64,000 nucleotides of DNA, from NCBI RefSeq assembly GCF_011059105.1, contig NZ_JAALLS010000003.1, positions 1-64,000 of the forward strand, read 5' to 3'. Positions 1 to 8,258 of the stretch are shown here, in pieces. Under the pieces are notes generated by a model, which saw nothing but the letters and a program-made list of their open reading frames with translations, did no database searches and was not told the origin of the DNA. The translations under genes and the position numbers were made by a program. This DNA is from Fodinibius halophilus. GTDB taxonomy: Bacteria; Bacteroidota; Rhodothermia; Balneolales; Balneolaceae. Position 1 is the first letter of the stretch; every line of letters begins with the position of its first letter.

Positions 1-806
1 ACCGACAGCGAAGACTGCGTAATTCCAATGTCGTTGACGTTCTCTGACATCGTCGTAATCGCATCATCTACGTGACTTATGAACGAACGGAAGTCAGAAG
101 AGTTCGCCGCTGTACCATTCGAGGTCTCAAAGGAGAGCGCCCCACCCGGGTTCGTGGCACCGGATGTTCCGGCAGCAGTCGCTTCAATAGCTGATCCGTC
201 AGCCACCGCACCGTCGCCACTGGAGTTACCCAATTGGGCGGTATTGGTACCGTCAGCAAAGAGTTCACCCACGTTTACCGCATTCAAATCCGCGGTAATC
301 GTATCTGATTCTCGCTCACCAACCTGGAAGGTCAGCTCTAAAGATCCGGACTTGGTCGCCGTTGCGTCATCGCCACTCAACAGATCATAGCCTTGGAAGA
401 CCGTCTGGTTAGCAATATCATTAATGTCGGCGCCGAGCTCTTTAATCTGCTCGCCGATAAAACCTCGCTCATCTTCGCCGAGGGTATCATTGGCCGCCTG
501 GGTGGCCAAACCTTTCATCTCTACGAGACTATCCATAATACTACCGAACCTAGACTCGGCAATATCGAGGACCGACTTCGCATCGCCCACGTTCTGCATC
601 GCCTGGTTCAGCCCGCCGACACGACTGCGCAACTTCGTAGCAATCGAGAAGCCGGCCGAGTCATCTTCCGCGCGGTTAATCCGCTTACCGGTCGACATCT
701 TCAGCTGGTTCTCCGACATCTGCTTGTTGATACTATTCAACGACAGCTGGGAATCCAGCGACTGTATGTTAGTATTTACTCTGTTTAAATCTCCAAAACT
801 CGCCAT
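1..806 (-). CDS. fliC: Flagellin, N-terminal part (runs off window start)
   Basis: This is the filament subunit, exported by the flagellar type III system and polymerised outside the cell. The visible 268 residues hold the conserved D0/D1 N-terminal region: Asn/Gln-rich helix NTNIQSLDSQLSLN, the signature MSTGKRINRAEDDSAGFSIA and the following helix LRSRVGGLNQAMQNVGDAKS. A more variable central domain rich in Gly, Ala, Ser and Thr follows. Translation starts at ATG 806-804, with AACGGAGATA as a good Shine-Dalgarno just upstream. The C-terminal D1/D0 half lies beyond base 1. A sigma-28-like promoter sits 61 bases upstream of the start, and the glycan-modification island ends immediately upstream on the same strand, so this protein is the likely glycan acceptor (inference). 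Family assignment is secure; the symbol fliC/hag is by convention. Confidence 0.93.
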   Translation of the reverse strand, partial: MASFGDLNRVNTNIQSLDSQLSLNSINKQMSENQLKMSTGKRINRAEDDSAGFSIATKLRSRVGGLNQAMQNVGDAKSVLDIAESRFGSIMDSLVEMKGLATQAANDTLGEDERGFIGEQIKELGADINDIANQTVFQGYDLLSGDDATATKSGSLELTFQVGERESDTITADLNAVNVGELFADGTNTAQLGNSSGDGAVADGSAIEATAAGTSGATNPGGALSFETSNGTAANSSDFRSFISHVDDAITTMSENVNDIGITQSSLS

Positions 807-866
807 AACTTATCTCCGTTATTTACAATTTAATTTTTCACTTTTTTACCTGCGTGACATGGCTAG

Positions 867-892
867 TTATCGTTATGGGAATTCCGTTCTTA
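867..892 (-). promoter_or_regulatory. Sigma-28-like promoter of flagellin
   Basis: On the minus strand TAAG (892-889) is followed after 14 bases by AACGATAA (874-867). The same TAAG-N14-nnYGATAA layout occurs upstream of fliS, motA and the sensor kinase, and it resembles the sigma-28 consensus TAAA-N15-GCCGATAA. The -10 element here is the weakest of the set in its first two bases. The predicted leader is about 50-55 nt. Confidence 0.5.
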
Positions 893-915
893 AGAATTAT
901 TTTCCACTTTTTTAC

Positions 916-938
916 CAAAAAGGCCCTCACGGCCCCTA
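916..938 (-). terminator. Possible intrinsic terminator of the glycan island
   Basis: Read on the minus strand, AGGGGCC-GTGAG-GGCCTTTTT can form a short GC stem with G-U extensions followed by a run of T. It lies 85-105 bases downstream of the last sulfotransferase stop and just upstream of the flagellin promoter, a sensible place to separate the two transcripts. The stem has only four strong pairs. Confidence 0.4.
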
Positions 939-1021
939 AACAGCATAAATAATCTTAAAAAAAATTAATATAGCTTAATAGAAAGGTGTGAAAGCAAATA
1001 ACAGGGAGAGGATAAGGATCC

Positions 1022-2020
1022 TTAGTTATGATCCTTAACTATTTTTTTAAGTACAACATCAATGACCAAAGCCTCATATCGCTCGACTAACTTTTCATCC
1101 TTTATGTCGAAAACCTCTCGCACCGATACTCTTTCATTATCGTAAACTGGCATTTTTGCAGTTGCAGAAGTATCAATATTATCGTCTAATAAATTGACTC
1201 CATATTTATCTTCCAACCATTTTAAATTCTCTCGGTGGTTTTTCTGAATTAAGGCTTTTACCTCAGGTTGTAATTCGGCTTTATTTACAAAGGGGGGATT
1301 GACATGATGCAGAAGATCGAGATGAGATTTGAATTTATTCTCCTGATTTTGGTATAACATCTTTTGAATTTTCTCCAGCAGCAACATTTGTTCCAACGAC
1401 AGCGAGACATTGCTTTTTTCTTGGGGAACAGTCAGTTGATCATAATTGATCCCAATTTTATCACAGAGAATCTTAGATGAATCTTTTCCGCGTTCATAAC
1501 CGATAACCTCGACATCACAAAATGAACCCCATACTTCAATTACCTCTCTAAATTGATATCGAAATTTCTGAGGCGATGTAAGATACGATCGTGCCTTTAT
1601 CATCTGTTGTTGCCCCGACCGATAAAAATCGTACGGTTTTCTTATAAATACGTAAACAACAATTTCATCGAAGAAACGACTCAGATAATCTATATAGCTG
1701 CGAACATAATCTTTATTAGAAATAAAAAGATACTCTGTGGAAACAATCTGCTCTTCATACTCAGCATTAAAATCATTTTCTAACACAGAAACATAATTTG
1801 CAATCTGGCTTCGCAGCTTATTGCCATCGAGTGACTTAAATTGACGGGGCCAATCTTCAACCGGGGCTTGGGTAGCAAAAAAAGAGAAATGATGATTTAC
1901 TTCGCCACCCGGATAATCATACCCTAGTTGGTTTAAAGTATCCCGATTTTGAAATAGCGTATCCTGTATAGAGGTTGTTCCCGTTTTGTAGGAACCGATA
2001 TGTAAATGTAGTTTCTTCAT
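1022..2020 (-). CDS. Sulfotransferase, PAPS-dependent type (last gene of island)
   Basis: The 332-aa protein begins KKLHLHIGSYKTGTTSIQ, a classical 5'-phosphosulfate-binding loop of PAPS sulfotransferases (residues ~9-19). A second block, VVYVFIRKPYDFYRSGQQQ (residues ~127-145), fits the 3'-phosphate-binding Arg/Ser motif. No signal peptide or membrane segment is visible, so it should act in the cytoplasm, moving sulfate from PAPS to a hydroxyl. The glycosyltransferases and FkbM methyltransferases upstream make a sugar acceptor likely. It follows the other sulfotransferase by 27 bases and is the last gene before flagellin. The acceptor is inferred only; no PAPS-synthesis genes are in the window. 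Confidence 0.82.
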   Translation of the reverse strand: MKKLHLHIGSYKTGTTSIQDTLFQNRDTLNQLGYDYPGGEVNHHFSFFATQAPVEDWPRQFKSLDGNKLRSQIANYVSVLENDFNAEYEEQIVSTEYLFISNKDYVRSYIDYLSRFFDEIVVYVFIRKPYDFYRSGQQQMIKARSYLTSPQKFRYQFREVIEVWGSFCDVEVIGYERGKDSSKILCDKIGINYDQLTVPQEKSNVSLSLEQMLLLEKIQKMLYQNQENKFKSHLDLLHHVNPPFVNKAELQPEVKALIQKNHRENLKWLEDKYGVNLLDDNIDTSATAKMPVYDNERVSVREVFDIKDEKLVERYEALVIDVVLKKIVKDHN

Positions 2021-2047
2021 TTTGATACTGCAATCAACCTAACTAAA

Positions 2048-3103
2048 TTAAAAATCATATGAATGAGGCAATTCAATACCGAGCGTCTTAAGATTTTCAT
2101 TAGCCTCCCGGTAAAGTTTCTTGAGCTTGTCCATAAAAAACGAATCCGCATAGTAGTCGATCGATCGCAGATTCCCGGCATGCTCACGCGCCGCTATTCT
2201 CGCTTCATCAATTGACTTTCGTTTATTTAATAGGCCTGTATGAAGATTCTTCGGTAATGGCACTTGCAGATCATTATTAAAATATGCAGCCATGCGGTGC
2301 CCATTTACAACGCTATAGACAGAACGGCCCAGATCATGCGTCCGCTCTTTATTCAACTGCATTTTGTACTGCAATTCCTGGCCATTTAATGGCCGGTTGT
2401 GGTGACTCAGCCCTGGTTCTTCAAATTCTAGCTCCAACGCATCACACAACCATTTCATAAGAAGAGTATTACCCTGCTCATCTTTTTCAAGACTTCCATT
2501 ATCAGCACGAACATCCTCAATCGGCAAAACCTTTACATTTTCCTTCCCAAAAAGGCGGCTGTATAATTTTATGGTTTGATCATAACAGAAGTCGAGGGCG
2601 AAATTTCGATCCTGGTAGTAAAAGGTATACTCAATGAAATCCTGGAAGGTATGGGGATAGCCGATTTTAATAACCTCTCGGTAGAGACTGCATAGGAGAT
2701 CTACCTGGTTGCGAATCACCATTATGATGGTAGTATCGGTATCAAATATCTCTTTCAGGCGCCGGGCTTTAGTGTGGCTGTCAACATGATCCGGTGAAAA
2801 CTTAAACGATAGCAGTTCACCCGATATCCCAATTACTTGTTTATAGTGCTCACTCTGCTTTTCAACAGACTGCATATAATCATTTATAACCTGCTTACTG
2901 TAGTCCCGGACTTTTTCATATTTCCGTTCATTAGCATAGAGCAGATAATCTTCACAAATCATATTAATTTCATCATTGACATAGCCGATGTTGGAACCTA
3001 CACCAACACCTAGATGATGAATTTGAGAATGCTTGCAAAAAAAATCCCGCTGCAGTGTAGTCGACAGATTTTTGGGATATCCAATATGTATATACTTTCG
3101 CAT
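2048..3103 (-). CDS. Sulfotransferase-like protein
   Basis: This 351-aa protein opens with MRKYIHIGYPKNLSTTLQ, matching the PAPS-binding loop (GYPKNLSTTLQ in place of GxxKTGTT). It carries a second block IIMVIRNQVDLLCSLYREV (from residue ~125) that matches the 3'-phosphate-binding element of the family. It is only distantly similar to the other sulfotransferase in this operon, so the two probably act on different positions or acceptors. No export signal. It lies 11 bases downstream of the beta-propeller glycosidase-fold gene and 27 upstream of the second sulfotransferase. The motif match is good; the substrate is unknown. Confidence 0.72.
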   Translation of the reverse strand: MRKYIHIGYPKNLSTTLQRDFFCKHSQIHHLGVGVGSNIGYVNDEINMICEDYLLYANERKYEKVRDYSKQVINDYMQSVEKQSEHYKQVIGISGELLSFKFSPDHVDSHTKARRLKEIFDTDTTIIMVIRNQVDLLCSLYREVIKIGYPHTFQDFIEYTFYYQDRNFALDFCYDQTIKLYSRLFGKENVKVLPIEDVRADNGSLEKDEQGNTLLMKWLCDALELEFEEPGLSHHNRPLNGQELQYKMQLNKERTHDLGRSVYSVVNGHRMAAYFNNDLQVPLPKNLHTGLLNKRKSIDEARIAAREHAGNLRSIDYYADSFFMDKLKKLYREANENLKTLGIELPHSYDF

Positions 3104-3114
3104 ACTGCTATTTT

Positions 3115-4047
3115 TTATTGATTCAAGATCGCATAACCAAAACCGGTTTCTCCAAAACCGTTTCCGTTGTACACCAGGTATCGTTTACCGTCAAAAACGT
3201 AAGTTGAGCAGTATTCCTGCATAATAGAATCCCACCCGGTATCGCTAAACGATATTCCCATCTGTTCATCTTTGCGTGCCCAGCATACCCCATCTTCCGA
3301 CTCTGCATAACCCAGCCGATAACTCTTGGCAGGATCTTCTCGGTAATTGACCGCATTTCTATAGGAATAAAACATTTTGTAGATGCCGTCCTCCTTAAAC
3401 ACTACAGGCTTGCCTACCGCATCGGTAAAATCGTCATAACCGATACAGGTGACCCCTGTTTTTTTCCAGGTAATCCCATCATCAGAAACAGCATACTTCA
3501 CATCATAATAGGGCTCCGGCCACTCATTAATAACTTCCCAACCGGTACATGAGACGTACCACATTTTCCACTGTCCCTCATCTTTCATAACAAAAGGTGC
3601 CGTATTAAAATAGGGTTCGCTGTTTGCTCGATCGGCAACCGGACCTTCCGACAACTTTTCAAATGTAATCCCCCCGTCATAGCTAACGGCCAACCCAATT
3701 GATAAGCGGTACGAAACCGTTACCTGGGGATTCCAACCAATGTAGTATAATAGCTTTCGATTGCCGTCATCCACAATACTGGAAGGCATAATTCCACTAT
3801 CATCAAAGGTACCGAGAGCCCCTAAATCAAGAATACGCTTATTGTGAATACTGCGTATATTTTCAGGCTTGGCCGGATCAACTTCAATAAAAGTGGGAAT
3901 ACTTCGACCTTGCCCATCCCGATCCGAAAAATAGATTCGCAATGTTGAATCATCGATCAGATCACACACAGGCAATGCCGCATAATTGCTAATCCAGCTA
4001 TCACTATCTTGGGGATTAAAAATCCGCCCTTTCTTCGTCCATTCCAT
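3115..4047 (-). CDS. Five-bladed beta-propeller glycosidase-fold protein
   Basis: The 310-aa protein shows the repeating blades of the GH43/GH32/GH130-type five-bladed propeller: IYFSDRDGQGRS, GTFDDSGIMPSSIVDDGNRKLLYYIG, AVSYDGGITFEK, NTAPFVMKDEGQWKMWYVS, AVSDDGITWKKTG, GYAESEDGVCW. There is no signal peptide, so it is cytoplasmic and unlikely to be a nutrient-degrading enzyme. In sugar-biosynthesis loci such proteins may act as phosphorylases, glycosyl transferases or trimming enzymes (inference). Its start is one base after the stop of the upstream acyltransferase gene, so the two are translationally linked. The exact family cannot be fixed by eye. Confidence 0.6.
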   Translation of the reverse strand: MEWTKKGRIFNPQDSDSWISNYAALPVCDLIDDSTLRIYFSDRDGQGRSIPTFIEVDPAKPENIRSIHNKRILDLGALGTFDDSGIMPSSIVDDGNRKLLYYIGWNPQVTVSYRLSIGLAVSYDGGITFEKLSEGPVADRANSEPYFNTAPFVMKDEGQWKMWYVSCTGWEVINEWPEPYYDVKYAVSDDGITWKKTGVTCIGYDDFTDAVGKPVVFKEDGIYKMFYSYRNAVNYREDPAKSYRLGYAESEDGVCWARKDEQMGISFSDTGWDSIMQEYCSTYVFDGKRYLVYNGNGFGETGFGYAILNQ

Positions 4048-4048
4048 A

Positions 4049-4708
4049 TTAATACACTTCGTAACTTGGTTTTGAACCTTTCCGCTTGGCGGGATTACCT
4101 ACATAAATACCCCACTCTTCGGTTTCTTGTGATACAAGACTAGCCCCCATTGCCAAGAGCGTGCCCTTACGAATGGTCGAGTAATCTCTGATAGCAGCAT
4201 TGACGCCAAAAAAGCAGTTGGATTCGATTACACAATGCCCCGACATTACTACGTGCGAGGTAAAAAAGACATGGTCTTTAATTTCGCCGTGATGACCGAT
4301 ATGATTTCCACTCCAGAGAACTACATTATTTCCGATCTTAGTGAACGGTTGTAATGTGTTATCCTCAAGGATAAAACAGTTTTCTCCTATATCGTTATCA
4401 CAGTATGATACCCGGGAACTCAAATAGGTTACATAATCATACCCTTTTTCTTTGCCTTCCAGGTATACCTTCTCCCGATTCCTATTCATATTGCGCGCTG
4501 TCATAGGGGCAAAAAGACGGAATTTTGACGGAGAAAAGTAATTATTAACTTCCTCAAAGGGTACTACCGGCAGCCCTCTAAATTCCTCATCTCCCATATA
4601 CTCCTCGTGAACTGTAAAACCCACTACATCATGATATGAATCATTCTGCAGATAATAGTGAGCCAGCTCGGCCGTATCTTGTAAACCGAACACTACTACT
4701 TTAGCCAT
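4049..4708 (-). CDS. PglD/NeuD/VioB-like sugar O- or N-acyltransferase
   Basis: This 219-aa protein has an N-terminal Rossmann-like half (MAKVVVFGLQDTAELAHYYL) and a C-terminal left-handed beta-helix with hexapeptide repeats (IGENCFILEDNTLQPFTKIGNN, IKDHVFFTSHVVMSG, IESNCFFGVNAAI). This is the PglD/NeuD plan, in which an acyl group from acyl-CoA goes to an aminosugar nucleotide. His residues in the GNHIGHHGEIKDH stretch are candidate catalytic bases. With the DegT aminotransferase it would complete a make-amine-then-acylate pathway, as VioA/VioB do for flagellin viosamine in Pseudomonas syringae. A 98-base gap separates it from the upstream gene. Confidence 0.72.
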   Translation of the reverse strand: MAKVVVFGLQDTAELAHYYLQNDSYHDVVGFTVHEEYMGDEEFRGLPVVPFEEVNNYFSPSKFRLFAPMTARNMNRNREKVYLEGKEKGYDYVTYLSSRVSYCDNDIGENCFILEDNTLQPFTKIGNNVVLWSGNHIGHHGEIKDHVFFTSHVVMSGHCVIESNCFFGVNAAIRDYSTIRKGTLLAMGASLVSQETEEWGIYVGNPAKRKGSKPSYEVY

Positions 4709-4806
4709 AATAATTATTCAAATTAATGTTTTAGTTATCCTCATAAATATTACAAATATGAGTCCCAACCATATTCGGCCGTTGCCACTCTTTAAGCAAT
4801 CAAGGC

Positions 4807-7551
4807 CTACTCAATATGGTTTGTAATTATTTCTATCAGGCGCTGTGCCTGTTTCTCTACCGTGAATGAATCCAGTACAATCTGTCGGCCTCTTTCAGCC
4901 TTGGCCTGTACCTTTTCCCAATCATCAGTAAAATATTGGATTAGCGAATCTTTTTGCTGATTAATAAGCCCGATCGCCTCGCTGCCAAAGGTTTCTTCAA
5001 GGGCAGGATTATAATCAGATACTACATAACAGCCGTTGGCCATGCCACTGCGCACCCTGCCGTGAATGGTATCCGGATAGGTAGGGTTGCAATTTAACAC
5101 CACCTTGGACCGGGCATACAACCGGTCAAGCTCAGATATTTCCATTTCATTTACCCAGTTGATATTCTTCATATCATCCAAAAAAGGAAGAACCTTTCCT
5201 ACTTTAGAATGAGCCGTAATGGTAATATTAAGGTCATCCGGTAAGGCTGGCAGCATTTTAAGCATCTGCAGGCGTCGTTTTTTGCGGATAGTCCAGTCGA
5301 CTAAACTTAGAACTTTTAACCAACACTTATCCTCATTTGTTTTCGGATTATCAAAAGCATAACGAGAACCATACGCTTGCTTATACGTGCGTTGAAATAT
5401 TTGATATATGGATTCTTCGTAATTGCGCAGGGCTGATTTAAAAAGCTCCATCCCAATTTTTAGTGCAGGTTTCCCAATCACCTTTAGCTTTTCATCCAGC
5501 GTACGCTGATCGCGGTAAAACTTATGGATACCCCAGGGAATCAACATATCTATTGGGCGTTTTGCCAGGGGAACAATATCCTGCGCACCTCCATCTTTCG
5601 GTGACGGCGGTGGTGGATGTTCCGATAGTACGACATCATTATCACCTGAAAAGATCTCATCATATTCCTCTTTCACAGAAGGTAAAGGCGAAACCAAAGT
5701 TGTATTTCCCAGCTGCTCCATCCTATGCCACATAAACTCTGTATAGGGGTGATCTCCCAACAATCCAAATACCGGCACATCCAATAGCTCAAACAGGTTC
5801 CCTGTCACATTAAGCTGAGAGCTTACCGAAAGATCAAACCCCATAATACCGGTATAAAAAACATGCCCTTCATTATGAGAGGCTTCAACGACTTTCTGAA
5901 CAAAGTCAGGACTTTCGCCGGAAATCACACTAACCCCAACACCTTGACGTTCAATTTCAGCAGCGAGTTTATGAGTCCGAGCTTCATGGATGCCGTGCGC
6001 CCCTCCTTTTACTCCCGGAACGGTCAGATAAATATGAGACAATACGGAGTTCTGTCGGTCATTCACCAGACGGCCATTTCTGTTAACCGATAAGTTTGAC
6101 TCTTTTTCGTTCCAAAACCAGCGATTTCTGCTTATTTGACCAACAGCTACCCCCTCTTCCTGTCCATCACTAAGCAGGTAATTTTTCTTCGCCATCAACG
6201 CAACCGCTTCAGGATTGTCTTTCAGAACCTTAATCAACTCTTTTTCCTGTTCGCCGCTCATGTACACAGAGGCATCTTTCATATTGATCCATGCCTCTAC
6301 GGTACGCACAAAAAGCCATTTTGAGAAATCTGTTTGTACTTTGGTTTCATCCTGTTCAGGTAGTGGAGGTAAAAAGGGTAACGAATTTGCAGCCGCTTCC
6401 TCAGCACCTACTGTTTCCATCAATCCCTTTACCATATCAATAGCCTGGGTACGCTTTCCCAATTCATACATACTGCGGGCATAACTCATTGCAGCAGAGA
6501 TCGTCCCATTTCCCTTATTAAATATTTCAATAAGTCGCTGTGCAGCATCTAACATCATAGCCCCTTTACGAGAGCGGGCAGAAGCATCTGCTGATGTTTC
6601 CGGAGATATCTGATTGGCGGCACAAAGAATATTTAATGCTTCCAGGTATTCTCTATGCTGCTCACCAGCTACCTTATCTTCCCAATCTTCAATCTTATTT
6701 TTACTCCACCTGAGATCACCGAGCACTTCTTTCCATTTGTCTTTCCGGGGAATATCAAACGAAACCTCCTCATCAAAAATCCAACCCTTCTTCTTAAACT
6801 CTTCTACACGGTCTTGGTGAATACCAACTATATTCATCAAGTAGGGATCTTCATCGGCTTTGGCCTCATGATCTACAAGCAGTTCAGGACCGGGGATATA
6901 ATCAAACAACCGATAACCTGCTTTCTGCAACTGTTCTTCTATGGCAGCTTGTAAATCCTCTTTTGCATCCAATGATACGAGCACTACAGGTTGTTCTTGG
7001 GTCAGCAACTGTTGGGCTCCCTTCAGAGCTTTATCCTCCATGCCGTTTACATCCAGCTTAATGACATCCACAGAACAGTTCCCTACATAATTCCACCATG
7101 CATCCAAGGTGGTCATAGCAATAGCCTCTTTTCCTTTCTTGTCAACTGTATTCCGTTCTGGCGTATCAGCAATGCGTAGCCGGCCCTTACCAACCTTGTC
7201 ACCCAACGCTTTTTCAACAATTTCAAGCTGGTCAAAATTATTCTTCTGCTTGCTGCTTTCGAGATATTTCCGCGTGGTAGCACTTGGTTCAAAAGCGTAT
7301 ACCATACCATGCTCTCCCACTTCTCGGGCCATAGGTAACGAAAAGGTCCCAAAAGAGGCACCACCGTCAACCACATTCATGCCCGGCTGCAGATATTCAC
7401 GTAAAAAATCCAATTCCTGCTCAAACCAATCCTCTTGCTCTAATAACACCACCGAGGTCATCGTCTGAATATCATCCGGTGTACATACAATAATACCATC
7501 TTTGGTTTCTATTTGATACATATTACGCTCTGGTATTGCTGAGTTGCTCAT
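4807..7551 (-). CDS. FkbM methyltransferase / glycosyltransferase fusion
   Basis: This 914-aa protein has three parts. Residues ~15-225 are an FkbM-type SAM methyltransferase: SAM loop VVDGGASFGTFSLPMA at 60-75, then YAFEPS, then MTTLDAWW and IKLDVNGME at ~146-172. Residues ~250-490 are mainly helical. Residues ~500-914 are a glycosyltransferase-like region ending in a group-1/CgeB-like block (LDRLYARSKVVLNCNPTYPD, HGRVRSGMANGCYVVSDYN). The same three parts occur in the same order in the 2068-aa protein of this operon, which additionally has a GT2 domain inserted; the two are paralogues. It starts two bases after the WbqC stop. Predicted role: transfer and O-methylation of sugars in the flagellin glycan (inference). 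Confidence 0.75.
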   Translation of the reverse strand: MSNSAIPERNMYQIETKDGIIVCTPDDIQTMTSVVLLEQEDWFEQELDFLREYLQPGMNVVDGGASFGTFSLPMAREVGEHGMVYAFEPSATTRKYLESSKQKNNFDQLEIVEKALGDKVGKGRLRIADTPERNTVDKKGKEAIAMTTLDAWWNYVGNCSVDVIKLDVNGMEDKALKGAQQLLTQEQPVVLVSLDAKEDLQAAIEEQLQKAGYRLFDYIPGPELLVDHEAKADEDPYLMNIVGIHQDRVEEFKKKGWIFDEEVSFDIPRKDKWKEVLGDLRWSKNKIEDWEDKVAGEQHREYLEALNILCAANQISPETSADASARSRKGAMMLDAAQRLIEIFNKGNGTISAAMSYARSMYELGKRTQAIDMVKGLMETVGAEEAAANSLPFLPPLPEQDETKVQTDFSKWLFVRTVEAWINMKDASVYMSGEQEKELIKVLKDNPEAVALMAKKNYLLSDGQEEGVAVGQISRNRWFWNEKESNLSVNRNGRLVNDRQNSVLSHIYLTVPGVKGGAHGIHEARTHKLAAEIERQGVGVSVISGESPDFVQKVVEASHNEGHVFYTGIMGFDLSVSSQLNVTGNLFELLDVPVFGLLGDHPYTEFMWHRMEQLGNTTLVSPLPSVKEEYDEIFSGDNDVVLSEHPPPPSPKDGGAQDIVPLAKRPIDMLIPWGIHKFYRDQRTLDEKLKVIGKPALKIGMELFKSALRNYEESIYQIFQRTYKQAYGSRYAFDNPKTNEDKCWLKVLSLVDWTIRKKRRLQMLKMLPALPDDLNITITAHSKVGKVLPFLDDMKNINWVNEMEISELDRLYARSKVVLNCNPTYPDTIHGRVRSGMANGCYVVSDYNPALEETFGSEAIGLINQQKDSLIQYFTDDWEKVQAKAERGRQIVLDSFTVEKQAQRLIEIITNHIE

Positions 7552-7553
7552 TG

Positions 7554-8258
7554 TTAAAGGAGTGTAAAATCATCTAATTTCTCATTAACTTGTTCTTTAG
7601 GCAGGTGTATCAACAGGTCCAAGATAGACAGACCACTGATAAACTCATCTGATGACTGCTTGTACGGGGTCAGGGTAGGGTCTAAAAAATAGAGTTGTAT
7701 CCCCTTTTCATTGAAGTATCCCTTATCATATAACTCTTTACCGCCAATCGCATTGATGTACGTATCAGCACCCTCTTTTTGGGCAATATCGATCAGCCGG
7801 TCTGCTTTATCGAGATCTCTGTTTTGGGGATATGCTTTCGAAGAGATCTTAAAAGAAGTATCCATATTCAAATAGTCAGCTACTAGCTGCACCGATTCTA
7901 TAGCCATCTCTGCAATGGTTTTATTTTCGGGAGATAGCACTTTCTTAAATAGGGCATCTACGGCCTCAAAGTTATCCTGTCCATTGTAAGCGTGGAAAAA
8001 CGTCTTTTTTATCTTTTGCAGTCCCGGGTGCCCGTGATTTACCTCAGTATCTTTAATCAAATCATTTTGACTGGGCTTGACACACGGTATTGAAAAAAGA
8101 AATTTATTTCCCTGTAATAATATATTGTTCCGATTGATCCATCCCCTTTTGATGAAATTCACATCATCATAGAAAATGAAGGTATCTACTGCTTTCACAA
8201 GCTGAAAATACCCTACATAGGGGAAAAAATACGGCTGCATTATTGCAATACGCTTCAC
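7554..8258 (-). CDS. WbqC-like protein of glycan biosynthesis
   Basis: The 234-aa sequence starts KRIAIMQPYFFPYVGYFQLV and contains FYDDVNFIKRGWINRN, both hallmarks of the WbqC family (PF08889), found in O-antigen and flagellar glycan loci. Its enzymology is not settled; it is often next to sugar aminotransferases and is thought to modify or acylate amino sugars. The length is typical. The start overlaps the stop of the DegT gene by four bases, and the next gene starts two bases after its own stop, so it is embedded in the operon. No membrane segment. Confidence 0.8.
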   Translation of the reverse strand: MKRIAIMQPYFFPYVGYFQLVKAVDTFIFYDDVNFIKRGWINRNNILLQGNKFLFSIPCVKPSQNDLIKDTEVNHGHPGLQKIKKTFFHAYNGQDNFEAVDALFKKVLSPENKTIAEMAIESVQLVADYLNMDTSFKISSKAYPQNRDLDKADRLIDIAQKEGADTYINAIGGKELYDKGYFNEKGIQLYFLDPTLTPYKQSSDEFISGLSILDLLIHLPKEQVNEKLDDFTLL

